Source of the DNA: Phycisphaerae bacterium
GTDB taxonomy: Bacteria; Planctomycetota; Phycisphaerae; Sedimentisphaerales; SG8-4
NCBI GenBank assembly: GCA_030603035.1
Contig: JAUVYQ010000030.1
Span: forward strand, 1-20,909
Reading direction: 5' to 3'
Length of the DNA: 20,909 nucleotides
A program made the translations under genes and the position numbers. Shown here one piece after another: positions 8,419-15,403 of the stretch (positions are counted from its first letter, which is position 1; every line of letters starts with the position of its first letter). The notes under the pieces are model-generated. The model worked only from the letters and a program-made list of their open reading frames with translations, was not told the origin of the DNA and did no database searches.

Positions 8419-9489
8419 ATGGCCACAAAGGACCCTGAATTTCACTGGCAGAACAAAGTTATAAATTATGCCCAGGTCGGAGGTATTGAGACCTCTGTTC
8501 TGGACAACGGCCTGGGTAAAGGAACACGAATCGCCTGGGTGAACACCGGCTCCGGTCTTCGATATAAGGTGGTTATCGATAGGGGCCTGGACATCGCCGA
8601 CGCCTTTTATAACCAATACAGTCTTGCCTGGCTTAGCCACGCCGGCGTAACTCGTCCCCGGTCCGACGCCAACCGGGGACTGGAGTGGCTCTGGTCTTTC
8701 GCCGGTGGCTTATTGACGACCTGCGGCCTGACTCATGTCGGCGGGCCTGAAACGGACGAGTTCGGTGAGCGCGGCTTACACGGACGGGTCAGCAATATCC
8801 CGGGCCAGACCGAATCAATCGTGCAGCCGGACCCAATAGCGGCAAAGCTAAAAATGAGTATAACGGCGGTTATGAAAGAGTCTCGCGTATTCGGGCCGAA
8901 CCTGGAGCTGAAACGCACCATATCAAGCACCATCGGCGAGCCGGCCATTAGAATTCACGACGTCGTGACCAATCTCGGCAATACGCCAACGCCTCATATG
9001 CTCTTATATCACTGCAACTACGGTTGGCCGTTGGTTGATGAAGGCACGGATATTATATGGAAAGGAAAATGCGTCTCTCGCGGTTTGGATATGGATAATG
9101 CCATATTCAACAGCAGACACGATTTCCGAAAATGCCAGAAGCCCCGCAACAGTCACAGAGGCGGCGGAGAAGCCTGCGGTTTTATTGACGTAGCGCCCGA
9201 CAAAAAGGGTGTTTGCACCGTCGGTCTTTATAATCGGCGGCTCGGCCTTGCGCTTGTTTTGAAATATAAGAAGAAGCAATTACCCTGGCTAAGTAATTGG
9301 CAGCACTGGGGTCCCGGCGAATATGTTACGGCACTGGAACCGGGAACCAATCCGCCAATCGGCCAGAGTAAAGCCAGAAAACAGAAGGAACTAATTCACA
9401 TCGCTCCGGGAAAGAGCAAAACTTATGACCTGAAAATGACGGTTTTAACCAACGAAAGACAAATCAAGCGTTTTCTAAAAACTGTATGA
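8419..9489 (+). CDS. DUF4432 family protein (aldose 1-epimerase-like)
   Basis: A 356-residue cytoplasmic protein recognised as DUF4432 from the segment FGERGLHGRVSNIPG (about 115-129), the early DRGLDIADAFY stretch (about 54-64), and a C-terminal EPGTNPPIGQSKAR block (about 311-324). The family has the galactose-mutarotase-like beta-sandwich fold and is often annotated as aldose 1-epimerase family, but its reaction is poorly defined. Interconversion of sugar anomers is the usual guess. AAGGAAA lies eight bases before the ATG. Its stop codon TGA is contributed by the first truncated copy of the 44-base repeat (tgtaTGAacag), so the repeat abuts or has trimmed the C-terminus. Position between a sugar kinase and a polyol dehydrogenase fits a sugar-handling role. 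Confidence 0.85.
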   Translation: MATKDPEFHWQNKVINYAQVGGIETSVLDNGLGKGTRIAWVNTGSGLRYKVVIDRGLDIADAFYNQYSLAWLSHAGVTRPRSDANRGLEWLWSFAGGLLTTCGLTHVGGPETDEFGERGLHGRVSNIPGQTESIVQPDPIAAKLKMSITAVMKESRVFGPNLELKRTISSTIGEPAIRIHDVVTNLGNTPTPHMLLYHCNYGWPLVDEGTDIIWKGKCVSRGLDMDNAIFNSRHDFRKCQKPRNSHRGGGEACGFIDVAPDKKGVCTVGLYNRRLGLALVLKYKKKQLPWLSNWQHWGPGEYVTALEPGTNPPIGQSKARKQKELIHIAPGKSKTYDLKMTVLTNERQIKRFLKTV

Positions 9490-9598
9490 ACAGAGAAAAT
9501 GTATGAACAGAGAAAGTGTATGAACAGAATCGCGACCGTAAGGGAGCGGTAAATAAAAAGTGTATGAACAGAGTCGCGACCGTAAGGGAGCGTTTTTT
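9483..9598 (+). repeat. 44-base hairpin repeat, array B (two truncated and two full copies)
   Basis: Two headless copies (TGTATGAACAGAGAAA, about 9483-9498 and 9500-9515) at 17-base spacing precede two full copies at 9517-9549 and 9561-9592. In copy three the core stem has T in place of the first C (9530), which still allows a U-G pair in RNA. Copy four ends GCGT and runs into six T residues (9593-9598), so it resembles a weak intrinsic terminator placed six bases before the next gene. The first copy supplies the stop codon of the DUF4432 gene. Confidence 0.85.
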
Positions 9599-9603
9599 AG
9601 AAA

Positions 9604-10965
9604 ATGGCAGAGCATATATTTACCGGTTTTGGATTCGGGCCAATCCAGGGCGGGCTGTTCGTCAAGGAAGCATTTCAAAGCGGCAATTTTACGCGGATAG
9701 TTGCAGCCGAGATTGACGCCGAGTTAGTTGACGCAGTCAGGGCCAACAACGGAAGTTATTATGTCAACGTAGCCAGAGCCGACGGCATCGAGGTGTTAAA
9801 GATTGACAATGTTGAACTGCTTGACCCCAACGTCGCAGGAGACAAACAAATTATTCTTGAGGTTTTAGCCGAATCCACGGAAATAACTACCTGCCTGCCC
9901 TCCGTTGATTTCTACGAATCGGATGGAACCGGTAGTGTCGCCTCATTGATAGCAGAGGGTTTAAAGAACAGCAAGGCGAATGCAACGATAATTTATAGCG
10001 CGGAAAACAACAACCACGCAGCAGAGATACTGGAAAAAGCCGTTGCCAAAAAAATTGGTGCCCCGCTACAAAAAAGGGTGCAGTTTCTGAACACGGTAAT
10101 CGGAAAAATGAGCAGGGTCGTTACCGACCCGTCTGAAATCGAAGCACGATGCGAATCCGGCAAAATGCCGGACCGAGGTCTGCGAAAACAGGGAGGTTTT
10201 CGCTCGGAAATCACAGAGCTGAAACTAAAACCCATAGCACCGGGTATCAAACGCGCCTTTCTGGTAGAAGAGTTCAATCGAATACTGGTAAGTCGAACGC
10301 AGATTTCTGATTTCAAACCCGGCATTGAAGTGTTTATTGAAAAGGACGACCTATTGGCCTTCGAGGAGGCAAAACTGTACGGCCACAACGCCATACATTC
10401 CCTGCTCGGCTTTCTCGGCGCTGTCAGGGGCTATACCAGGATGACCGAGTTGAAAGCAGACCAGGCCGTTATGCAAATCGCCCGATTGGCTTTTTTAGAA
10501 GAGTGCGGCGCGGCACTTATAAAGAAGTATGCTCACCTGAGAGATGAGCTTTTTACCGAAGCAGGTTTTAGAAACTATGCCGAGAACCTGCTTGAACGAA
10601 TGACCAACCCATATCTGGCGGATACGGTTGCAAGGGCCGGTCGTGATGTGGTGCGCAAACTCGGCGTCAACGATAGGATATTTGGAACTATGAGACTGGC
10701 GTTGGAATACAGCATCGAGCCGAATAATATGGCGTTAGGAGCAATGGCCGGCATCGCCGTGCTGCTGGACAAGGCCGAAGAAAACAATCTGCCCGGCAAT
10801 TTGCGCTTTGGCAATTGGTGTAAATTAGATGATGCCAAAATCGAAAAGATTATCAATTGGCTCTGGAAGGGCCAAAAAAGTAAGTACTCTCAGCAGCTTA
10901 TTAAGTATGTCCGGAACGCCAAAAAACATCTAAAAAAACTGACAAGCAATTCACCCGAATTTTAG
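9604..10965 (+). CDS. Mannitol dehydrogenase-family oxidoreductase (MtlD/UxaB-like)
   Basis: A 453-residue NAD(P)-dependent dehydrogenase of the long-chain mannitol dehydrogenase family, which includes mannitol-1-phosphate 5-dehydrogenase and hexuronate oxidoreductases. The N-terminal nucleotide-binding loop is GFGFGPIQGG (8-17). The catalytic KX4NX2H motif is KLYGHNAIH with Lys257, Asn262 and His265. The AENNNHA stretch near residue 135 matches the family's conserved Glu-Asn region. The FLVEEFNRILV block near 220 corresponds to the family segment before the catalytic domain. There is no evident Shine-Dalgarno before the ATG, only repeat DNA and a T run, so translation may be weak, coupled, or start differently. 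In context it would reduce or oxidise a ketose phosphate such as fructose 6-phosphate; substrate is inferred. Confidence 0.83.
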   Translation: MAEHIFTGFGFGPIQGGLFVKEAFQSGNFTRIVAAEIDAELVDAVRANNGSYYVNVARADGIEVLKIDNVELLDPNVAGDKQIILEVLAESTEITTCLPSVDFYESDGTGSVASLIAEGLKNSKANATIIYSAENNNHAAEILEKAVAKKIGAPLQKRVQFLNTVIGKMSRVVTDPSEIEARCESGKMPDRGLRKQGGFRSEITELKLKPIAPGIKRAFLVEEFNRILVSRTQISDFKPGIEVFIEKDDLLAFEEAKLYGHNAIHSLLGFLGAVRGYTRMTELKADQAVMQIARLAFLEECGAALIKKYAHLRDELFTEAGFRNYAENLLERMTNPYLADTVARAGRDVVRKLGVNDRIFGTMRLALEYSIEPNNMALGAMAGIAVLLDKAEENNLPGNLRFGNWCKLDDAKIEKIINWLWKGQKSKYSQQLIKYVRNAKKHLKKLTSNSPEF

Positions 10966-11019
10966 CCACAGATTGCACAGATTTTTGAGCAATAGATAAC
11001 CGCCTGTGCAGGCACTGGC

Positions 11020-11063
11020 TTAGCAAAAAGAAAGAGGGCTGCAAGCATTAAACGCACAGCCCT
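11020..11063 (-). terminator. Intrinsic terminator for the PKD protein gene
   Basis: AGGGCTG (11035-11041) and CAGCCCT (11057-11063) form a seven-base stem. On the minus strand the stem is followed by a pyrimidine tract, CTTTCTTTTTG (11034-11024). It lies 48 bases beyond the stop codon of the gene ending at 11111. The loop is 15 bases, longer than ideal. The plus-strand gene ending at 10965 has no T run after the stem, so the orientation is minus. Confidence 0.55.
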
Positions 11064-11110
11064 TCAATCCAGTGTTAGGATTGTAGTCAATCAATCTTGA
11101 TTCAGGTCCC

Positions 11111-12223
11111 TTATTCAATAGCTCTTCTCAACCACTCCATAATAGGTCGCCAGGAAGCAATTTTATCTACTAAAGCTTGGAGCCCTTGGATTTGCTGTTG
11201 CAACTCTTCTATTTGAGATTGCATTGCTGCAACTTGGTCTTGTAGGTCCTGGTTGTTTCGGTTGATGATTCTAACAGTATCGGTTGCTGTGGCCCAATAG
11301 TTATCCGTAACGGTCAACTCGATAACCTCCTCTGCCCGGCCCAACGCCCGCGTCTGATAGTTGGGATCATCACCTGAATAGATAACCACATCATCAGGAA
11401 GCCTCTTCCATATATATTGGATTATTTCACCGTCAGGGTCATAAGAGGCACTACCATCCAGAGTAATCTCCTCATTGGCACTTGCAATGATATCATCTCC
11501 GGCATCCGCTATGGGAGGCTCATTTTCAACTGGAGTCCATGCGTATAAAACAACGTTGTCAATGTAACCCTCTGCGGTGGCACGCGGAGCATAGGTCTCA
11601 CCAAGAACACTCATGTATAACCGGCCCAGATTGGAAAAGCCTCCCACGCCCGTTAGCATCTGAGTTCCTACAACTGAGTCGTCTGACACCCGCCTTACTG
11701 TTAAGTTCAGCGTACCGGCTGCTGCCTCATAAACTCCTTCGTTGTGGTACCACACACCGAGCCCAAATGGAGCGGGCTGATCTCCGCCAGGATGGTACCA
11801 GCCGGCAGCGTCGTCGCGGTAGACAAGAGACGCAGTATGCCCTTGGTCAACGTGATGGTACGATATCGACCAGTGGGGACCATCGTTGCGTAACATGCCC
11901 CTCATATCCTCTCCGCCCAGAACCATCTGCGAGTAACCAGCCCAGTCACAGCGCGTCAACTTGATGTCATATTCCAACTTGTAGGAGGCACCATTCACGT
12001 ATGGGACCTCGCAATACGTATACTGGTCCTGTCCATGTGTCATCCTGAAATGATAGGTCCCATCGCCAGAGTTCCAGTAGCAGTCCGCCGGAGAATTACT
12101 AATCCAGGCGGGATCGGAAGAAAAATCTGTTTGGTAAACTACCTGCCAAGTATCTGCTACGGCTGTTCCGATCTCGCTCAATATCAGCTCACACACACAA
12201 ATGATTAAACATAACCTTTTCAT
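11111..12223 (-). CDS. Secreted PKD-domain protein with C-terminal coiled coil
   Basis: 370 residues. A signal peptide (1-23, hydrophobic core 4-15, likely cut after AVA) is followed by a beta-rich region (25-230) that looks like a concanavalin A-like jelly roll. A PKD domain follows at about 235-320, with PPIADAGDD and the DGSASYDPDGEIIQYIW hallmark. The C-terminus (323-356) is a Gln-rich heptad coiled coil and ends in a short basic-amphipathic helix (WRPIMEWLRRAIE). No catalytic motif or PEP-CTERM sorting signal is visible, so it is probably a cell-surface or extracellular binding or structural protein. AAAGGAG seven bases before the ATG is a near-perfect ribosome binding site. It stands alone on the minus strand, convergent with the sugar cluster. 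No specific ligand can be named. Confidence 0.82.
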   Translation of the reverse strand: MKRLCLIICVCELILSEIGTAVADTWQVVYQTDFSSDPAWISNSPADCYWNSGDGTYHFRMTHGQDQYTYCEVPYVNGASYKLEYDIKLTRCDWAGYSQMVLGGEDMRGMLRNDGPHWSISYHHVDQGHTASLVYRDDAAGWYHPGGDQPAPFGLGVWYHNEGVYEAAAGTLNLTVRRVSDDSVVGTQMLTGVGGFSNLGRLYMSVLGETYAPRATAEGYIDNVVLYAWTPVENEPPIADAGDDIIASANEEITLDGSASYDPDGEIIQYIWKRLPDDVVIYSGDDPNYQTRALGRAEEVIELTVTDNYWATATDTVRIINRNNQDLQDQVAAMQSQIEELQQQIQGLQALVDKIASWRPIMEWLRRAIE

Positions 12224-12271
12224 TTTTTTCTCCTTTCGAATTTGAATTTTTTCTTTTTTGAACTCAAATCA

Positions 12272-12304
12272 TCAACAACGAAAAAAACAAATCTCTAATA
12301 TCAT
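12272..12304 (-). CDS. Possible 10-residue leader peptide upstream of the PKD gene
   Basis: A ten-codon frame, MILEICFFRC plus stop, is preceded by AAGGAGG (12318-12312) exactly seven bases before its ATG. This is one of the strongest Shine-Dalgarno matches in the window. It lies in the 5' leader of the PKD gene, 48 bases before that gene's start. The sequence is hydrophobic with two Cys and two Phe but has no classic run of one amino acid. It may be a translated leader, a decayed gene start or chance. Confidence 0.35.
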   Translation of the reverse strand: MILEICFFRC

Positions 12305-12401
12305 AGGCAGTCCTCCTTTCCTTTCGCGGCGCAATAAAAAGGGCACCGCTACATCGTGTCCAGTCAAGGCCCGCCAGAGCCCGCAAGGAACACGCAAGCG
12401 A

Positions 12402-12421
12402 TGCCCCTGTTGCCAGGGGCA
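12402..12421. other. Stable stem-loop in the PKD gene leader region
   Basis: TGCCCCTG and CAGGGGCA form a perfect eight-base GC-rich stem with a four-base loop. There is no T run on either side, so it is not a classical terminator. It lies about 100 bases upstream, on the minus strand, of the leader peptide's start codon. The surrounding 12330-12440 is GC-richer than the flanking AT-rich gap, suggesting a structured leader RNA or a remnant. Function unknown. Confidence 0.5.
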
Positions 12422-12655
12422 CCGACTCTTGTGCATCTCCTTGCATACAAAACTGGCGGTTTTGACTGAAACGCTAAAAGTTCAGTGCAACAATTATTTA
12501 CTTGTCAAAGGCCGAGACAGCTTGGCTCCTAAAATCCTATAATATCGCAGGATAAAGAACAAGCAAGCAAAAAACAAAAAAATTGGCCTCCAAGACCACG
12601 AAGACGCAAAGAAAACAAGCAATAATGAATATTGAACAAGGAATTTCGAATTGGT

Positions 12656-12688
12656 GACCAAAAAAAGTGCTTTTTTGGTCATTTTTTT
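12656..12688 (+). terminator. Terminator-like hairpin with T run, insulating the sppA promoter
   Basis: GACCAAAAAA (12656-12665) pairs with TTTTTTGGTC (12671-12680) around AGTGC, followed by ATTTTTTT to 12688. No plus-strand gene lies directly upstream, so it may stop background transcription before the promoter at 12710, or simply be a repeat: its left flank and centre resemble the palindrome at 5128-5264. Confidence 0.5.
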
Positions 12689-12709
12689 GTTAAAAAAGTT
12701 GGATTTTCA

Positions 12710-12738
12710 TTGAACATTTAGATGGAGTTTGGTATAAT
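12710..12738 (+). promoter_or_regulatory. Sigma70-type promoter, likely for sppA
   Basis: TTGAAC (12710-12715) and a perfect TATAAT (12733-12738) are separated by exactly 17 bases. Transcription would begin near 12745 and run through about 570 bases of untranslated leader, including the dispersed repeat, to the sppA ATG at 13318. No other plus-strand gene is seen in between. Confidence 0.6.
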
Positions 12739-12768
12739 ACAAACCACCATAGAAATGGCAGGTATATA

Positions 12769-12801
12769 GCGGAGACCCGCACGAATAGGGCCAGCAGGTC
12801 C
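12769..12801 (+). other. Two adjacent tetraloop hairpins in the leader downstream of the promoter
   Basis: GCGG-AGAC-CCGC (12769-12780) and GGGCC-AGCA-GGTCC (12788-12801, one G-U pair) are consecutive short stems with four-base loops, beginning about 25 bases after the predicted transcription start. The CAGCAGGTCC piece is faintly like the SRP RNA core, but the conserved GGAAGGAAGCA loop does not follow. A leader structure or small RNA is possible; function unknown. Confidence 0.35.
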
Positions 12802-12839
12802 AAGTCAAATTTAATCATTCGTAAAGGTGTTTCGTATAT

Positions 12840-13165
12840 GTTCTATCCGCTATACGCCATACGCTATATGAGGGCTACACGCCATACGCTGTACGCTATA
12901 CAAGCGACGAGCGACGAATTTGCCTCTACATCTGTCGAGAGCGCTCTACAAATCAGCTCTTTTTTAACAAACAAAGCCAATTTCCGGGATGACCAAATGA
13001 ACGTATGTCCTGATATAACAAGGGATTATGAAAATATTGCCAATTGCAAACTGTGTAAAAACAAACCCAATTCAAAGCCAATCAAACCCAATTCAAAGCC
13101 AATCAAAGCCAAAACAAACCCAATACAAACCCAAAACGAACCCAATCAAACCCAATTTCAAAGGC
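12840..13165 (+). repeat. Dispersed low-complexity repeat, copy 2
   Basis: The segment from 12994 to about 13165 aligns over most of its length with the repeat at 157-340: same CAAATGAACGTA start, the TATAACAAGGGA block, then the CAAACCCAAT/AAGCCAAT tail. Bases 12846-12905 carry short-period CGCTATACGCCATA variants equivalent to the ATACGCAATACG runs of copy 1, but placed before rather than inside the core. The repeat occupies the sppA leader. Open frames across it give only Asn/Pro/Gln/Lys-rich peptide, so it is not annotated as coding. Confidence 0.7.
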
Positions 13166-13317
13166 AAAAATCGAGCTGGAGCGGGAATGACAGAATCGAG
13201 CAATCGGCAATACCACACAATAGTGTATCCAATATTTGTAGATTGACAGCGATGTTGATTCGGCTTACAATGCTGCCGAACAGGTTTGGAAAGGGTTTAT
13301 TTTAGAAAGGGTTTATT

Positions 13318-14385
13318 ATGGAATTTGAGCAGAACAATAATTTATCAGAACCAACGAGACCGTCCGCCACGGGTGGATCAGAGCCAATACCCGGCGTCGG
13401 GCAAAGCGGGCCGCCGGTAAAAACGCCAAAGAAAGGAAGCGGCTGGAGAATCTTCTGGGGCATTATTTTAGCGCTGTCGGTTTTGGCAAATATCGCACTA
13501 TTTATGATACTAATGGGCGTAATTGCGGTCTTTGCAACGGGACAAAGAGGTCTTCTTACCGAAGAAGTTATACGAAAGGGGCCGAGAAAAAATAAAATTG
13601 CCGTAATCAGGGTGGAAGGCATAATACACGGCGAACAAGCTAAAGATGTGTACAGGCAGCTAAATGCGGCCCGGCAGGATAAGCGGGTAAAGGGATTGAT
13701 TATTCGCGTAAATTCACCGGGCGGAACGATCTCAGGCAGCGACCAAATCTACAATGAGATATTAAAATATCGGAACAAAGAAGGTAAGCCGGTTGTTGCG
13801 TTTATGCAGGGCGTTGCTGCTTCGGGTGGCTATTACACGTCCGTTGCGTGCGAGAAAATCATAGCTGAACCAACCACGATTACCGGCTCGGTCGGTGTGA
13901 TATTTGCACATTTTGGTTTCCATGAATTGCTGAAAGACAAGCTTGGCATTCAGCCGGTCATTATCACGTCGGGCCCGAAAAAAGACTGGCCCAGTCTGTT
14001 CCAGCCATTTACAGAAGAACAACGAGAATATATACAAGAGAAGCTAATCAGCCCCGCGTATAACAGATTTGTGCAGGTTGTTGCCGAAGGAAGAAAGAGT
14101 TCACTGACGGAAGCAGAGGTCAGGCGGCTGGCTGACGGCAGTATTTTTGGTGCCCAGGAAGCACGCGACGAAAAGCTGATAGACGATATTGGCTATCTGG
14201 ACGACGCAATAGAGCTGGTTAAGTCGATGGCGAAGATTGACAAGGCCCAGGTTGTGGAATATCGCAAGCCGTTCTCTTTGGCCGGCTTTTTAAGCTACCG
14301 CAAGCCAAACTTCTTAAAAATCGACAGAACTACGCTGTACGAGCTTAGCACCCCACAGATATTGTATCTTTGGAGTGCATATTAA
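13318..14385 (+). CDS. sppA: Signal peptide peptidase SppA (serine protease, family S49)
   Basis: A 355-residue short-form SppA, an inner-membrane Ser/Lys-dyad protease that degrades cleaved signal peptides. A Pro/Gly-rich cytoplasmic N-terminus (1-40) precedes one transmembrane segment (about 43-72). The S49 domain runs from KIAVIRVEGII (about 93) to about 310. The catalytic Ser169 is in GVAASGGYYTS and the general-base Lys222 in TSGPKKDWPS, the usual spacing for single-domain SppA. RVNSPGG and ITGSVGVI are also family blocks. AGAAAGG eight bases before the ATG supports the start. The sequence beyond residue 320 is a non-conserved tail. It has its own promoter (12710-12738) and no partner gene in the same operon that shares its function. 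Confidence 0.93.
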   Translation: MEFEQNNNLSEPTRPSATGGSEPIPGVGQSGPPVKTPKKGSGWRIFWGIILALSVLANIALFMILMGVIAVFATGQRGLLTEEVIRKGPRKNKIAVIRVEGIIHGEQAKDVYRQLNAARQDKRVKGLIIRVNSPGGTISGSDQIYNEILKYRNKEGKPVVAFMQGVAASGGYYTSVACEKIIAEPTTITGSVGVIFAHFGFHELLKDKLGIQPVIITSGPKKDWPSLFQPFTEEQREYIQEKLISPAYNRFVQVVAEGRKSSLTEAEVRRLADGSIFGAQEARDEKLIDDIGYLDDAIELVKSMAKIDKAQVVEYRKPFSLAGFLSYRKPNFLKIDRTTLYELSTPQILYLWSAY

Positions 14386-14445
14386 CAGCCGGCAGTAGCG
14401 GAAAAAATTGGGCGATGTTAAAAAGTGGGCTGGTAACGATTTCGC

Positions 14446-14474
14446 TTGACAAAAAACAGCCTTCAAGCAATATT
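14446..14474 (+). promoter_or_regulatory. Candidate promoter for the mntA-hepT pair
   Basis: A perfect TTGACA (14446-14451) is followed after 17 bases by AATATT (14469-14474), four of six -10 matches. It is 121 bases before the mntA start and directly upstream of the multi-hairpin element, which would therefore lie in the transcript leader. Confidence 0.4.
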
Positions 14475-14491
14475 CCCCCTTTACAATGTAA

Positions 14492-14574
14492 GGGTTCCCA
14501 TTTTGCGACTTATTGCAGTCCGTCACTGGCGGACAAACGCATCTCTTTTCTGCGTTTGGGAACCCGCAAAATGG
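14492..14574 (+). promoter_or_regulatory. Compact multi-hairpin element in the mntA leader
   Basis: An outer stem GGGTTCCC (14492-14499) with GGGAACCC (14558-14565) closes over two abutting hairpins: GTCCG/CGGAC (14518-14522 and 14530-14534) and AAACGCA/TGCGTTT (14535-14541 and 14551-14557). There are no unpaired bases between the second hairpin and its neighbours. A second, mutually exclusive 10-base pairing joins CCATTTTGCG (14498-14507) to CGCAAAATGG (14565-14574). This could be a conformational switch, a pseudoknot or the folded end of a mobile element. It lies between the candidate promoter and the mntA start. Confidence 0.55.
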
Positions 14575-14594
14575 AGTCCCAAGGAACCATTGCA

Positions 14595-14906
14595 ATGATA
14601 CGCCTTATTGAAGACAATTACGAATCGCTCAAGCACCTTTGCGAGCAGTATCATGTCCAGCGGTTTGAGATATTCGGCTCAGCTCTGACCGGCGAGGGAT
14701 TCGACCCGGAAAATAGTGACTTGGATTTCCTGGTGGAATTTCTGCCTCTCAAACCGGGTGAACATGCCGATGCTTATTTTGGCCTGCTTGAGGCATTACA
14801 GGATTTGTTCCATCGCCACATTGATCTGGTGATGCCTCGTGCTATAAAGAACCCGTATTTTCTCGAATCTATCAATAAGTGCCGTGAGGTAATCTATGCA
14901 GATTGA
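14595..14906 (+). CDS. mntA: MntA-type minimal nucleotidyltransferase antitoxin
   Basis: 103 residues with the minimal nucleotidyltransferase signature: Gly28-Ser29 of FGSALTG, then Asp42 and Asp44 in SDLDFLVEF, which bind metal and nucleotide. MntA antitoxins transfer AMP to a tyrosine of their partner HepT and so neutralise it. I place the start at the ATG at 14595, where AAGGAA lies nine bases upstream; ATGs at 14571 and 14370 are in frame, but the added N-terminus (reading through the hairpin element) is not family-like. There are twelve residues between GS and the first Asp, two more than the textbook GSX10DXD. Its end overlaps the hepT start by 11 bases, the usual translationally coupled arrangement. 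Confidence 0.87.
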   Translation: MIRLIEDNYESLKHLCEQYHVQRFEIFGSALTGEGFDPENSDLDFLVEFLPLKPGEHADAYFGLLEALQDLFHRHIDLVMPRAIKNPYFLESINKCREVIYAD

Positions 14907-15246
14907 ATCAAAAAAGCTTTTGGAAGACATTCGTCAGGCTGCGGCAAAAATCCTCGAATTCAGCTTGGGTAAAACGCTTAATGATTATACAAATGACGCG
15001 CTGCTGCACAGCGGTGTCGAACGACAATTTGAAATTATTGGCGAGGCTTTGAACCGCTTATCCAAAGCCAACCCTGATTTGACCAGCCAAATCCACCATT
15101 ACCAGCGTATCATATCTTTCCGTAATGTTCTCATTCACGGTTATGATATTGTGGAAGATCCTATTGCTTGGGATGTGGTGATAAAAGATTTGCCTGTCCT
15201 TCACGAACAAGTTCAGAAGTTACTCAACGAAAAAAACAGTCACTAA
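14896..15246 (+). CDS. hepT: HepT-type HEPN (DUF86) ribonuclease toxin
   Basis: 116 mostly helical residues of the HepT/DUF86 family, HEPN-domain RNases or tRNA-targeting toxins. The diagnostic RX4HXY motif is RNVLIHGY (Arg76, His81, Tyr83): Arg and His form the RNase site and the Tyr is the residue modified by MntA in characterised pairs. [16 protein letters not shown] (40-55) is another conserved family block. GAGG lies eight bases before the ATG, inside mntA, so translation is coupled to the antitoxin. The motif is intact, so the toxin is likely functional. The pair is flanked by a hairpin element and a tRNA-like remnant, consistent with horizontal acquisition. RNA target unknown. Confidence 0.92.
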   Translation: MQIESKKLLEDIRQAAAKILEFSLGKTLNDYTNDALLHSGVERQFEIIGEALNRLSKANPDLTSQIHHYQRIISFRNVLIHGYDIVEDPIAWDVVIKDLPVLHEQVQKLLNEKNSH

Positions 15247-15403
15247 CCGGCAGACATAGCGTTGTTTTCCCCCCGGAATCTTCAATGCAACATTGTCGGC
15301 TTATCTACTTGAGCGCTTACAAGCTGGCCAGCCCGGAAAATCTGGAGCAGGTGGGGATAATTGTTCGAAAAGGGCTGATGCTTTGTTTGTGGTGTTTTTG
15401 TAA

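Noticed and set aside
8324..9598. CRISPR-like array
   Set aside because: The units are directly abutting 44-base repeats with a constant linker, without unique spacers, in two separate gaps, and no cas genes are present.
12769..12830. Bacterial SRP (4.5S) RNA suggested by a CAGCAGGTCC stretch
   Set aside because: The conserved GGAAGGAAGCAGC loop and the closing half of the helix are missing, so the match is too short to support the call.
12838..13305. 155-codon plus-strand open frame
   Set aside because: Entirely made of the dispersed repeat and its tandem tail; no ribosome binding site of note and no family resemblance.
14370..14594. Extended N-terminus of MntA from the ATG at 14370
   Set aside because: The added 75 residues run through the hairpin element and the end of sppA and have no family resemblance; the ATG at 14595 has a good ribosome binding site.
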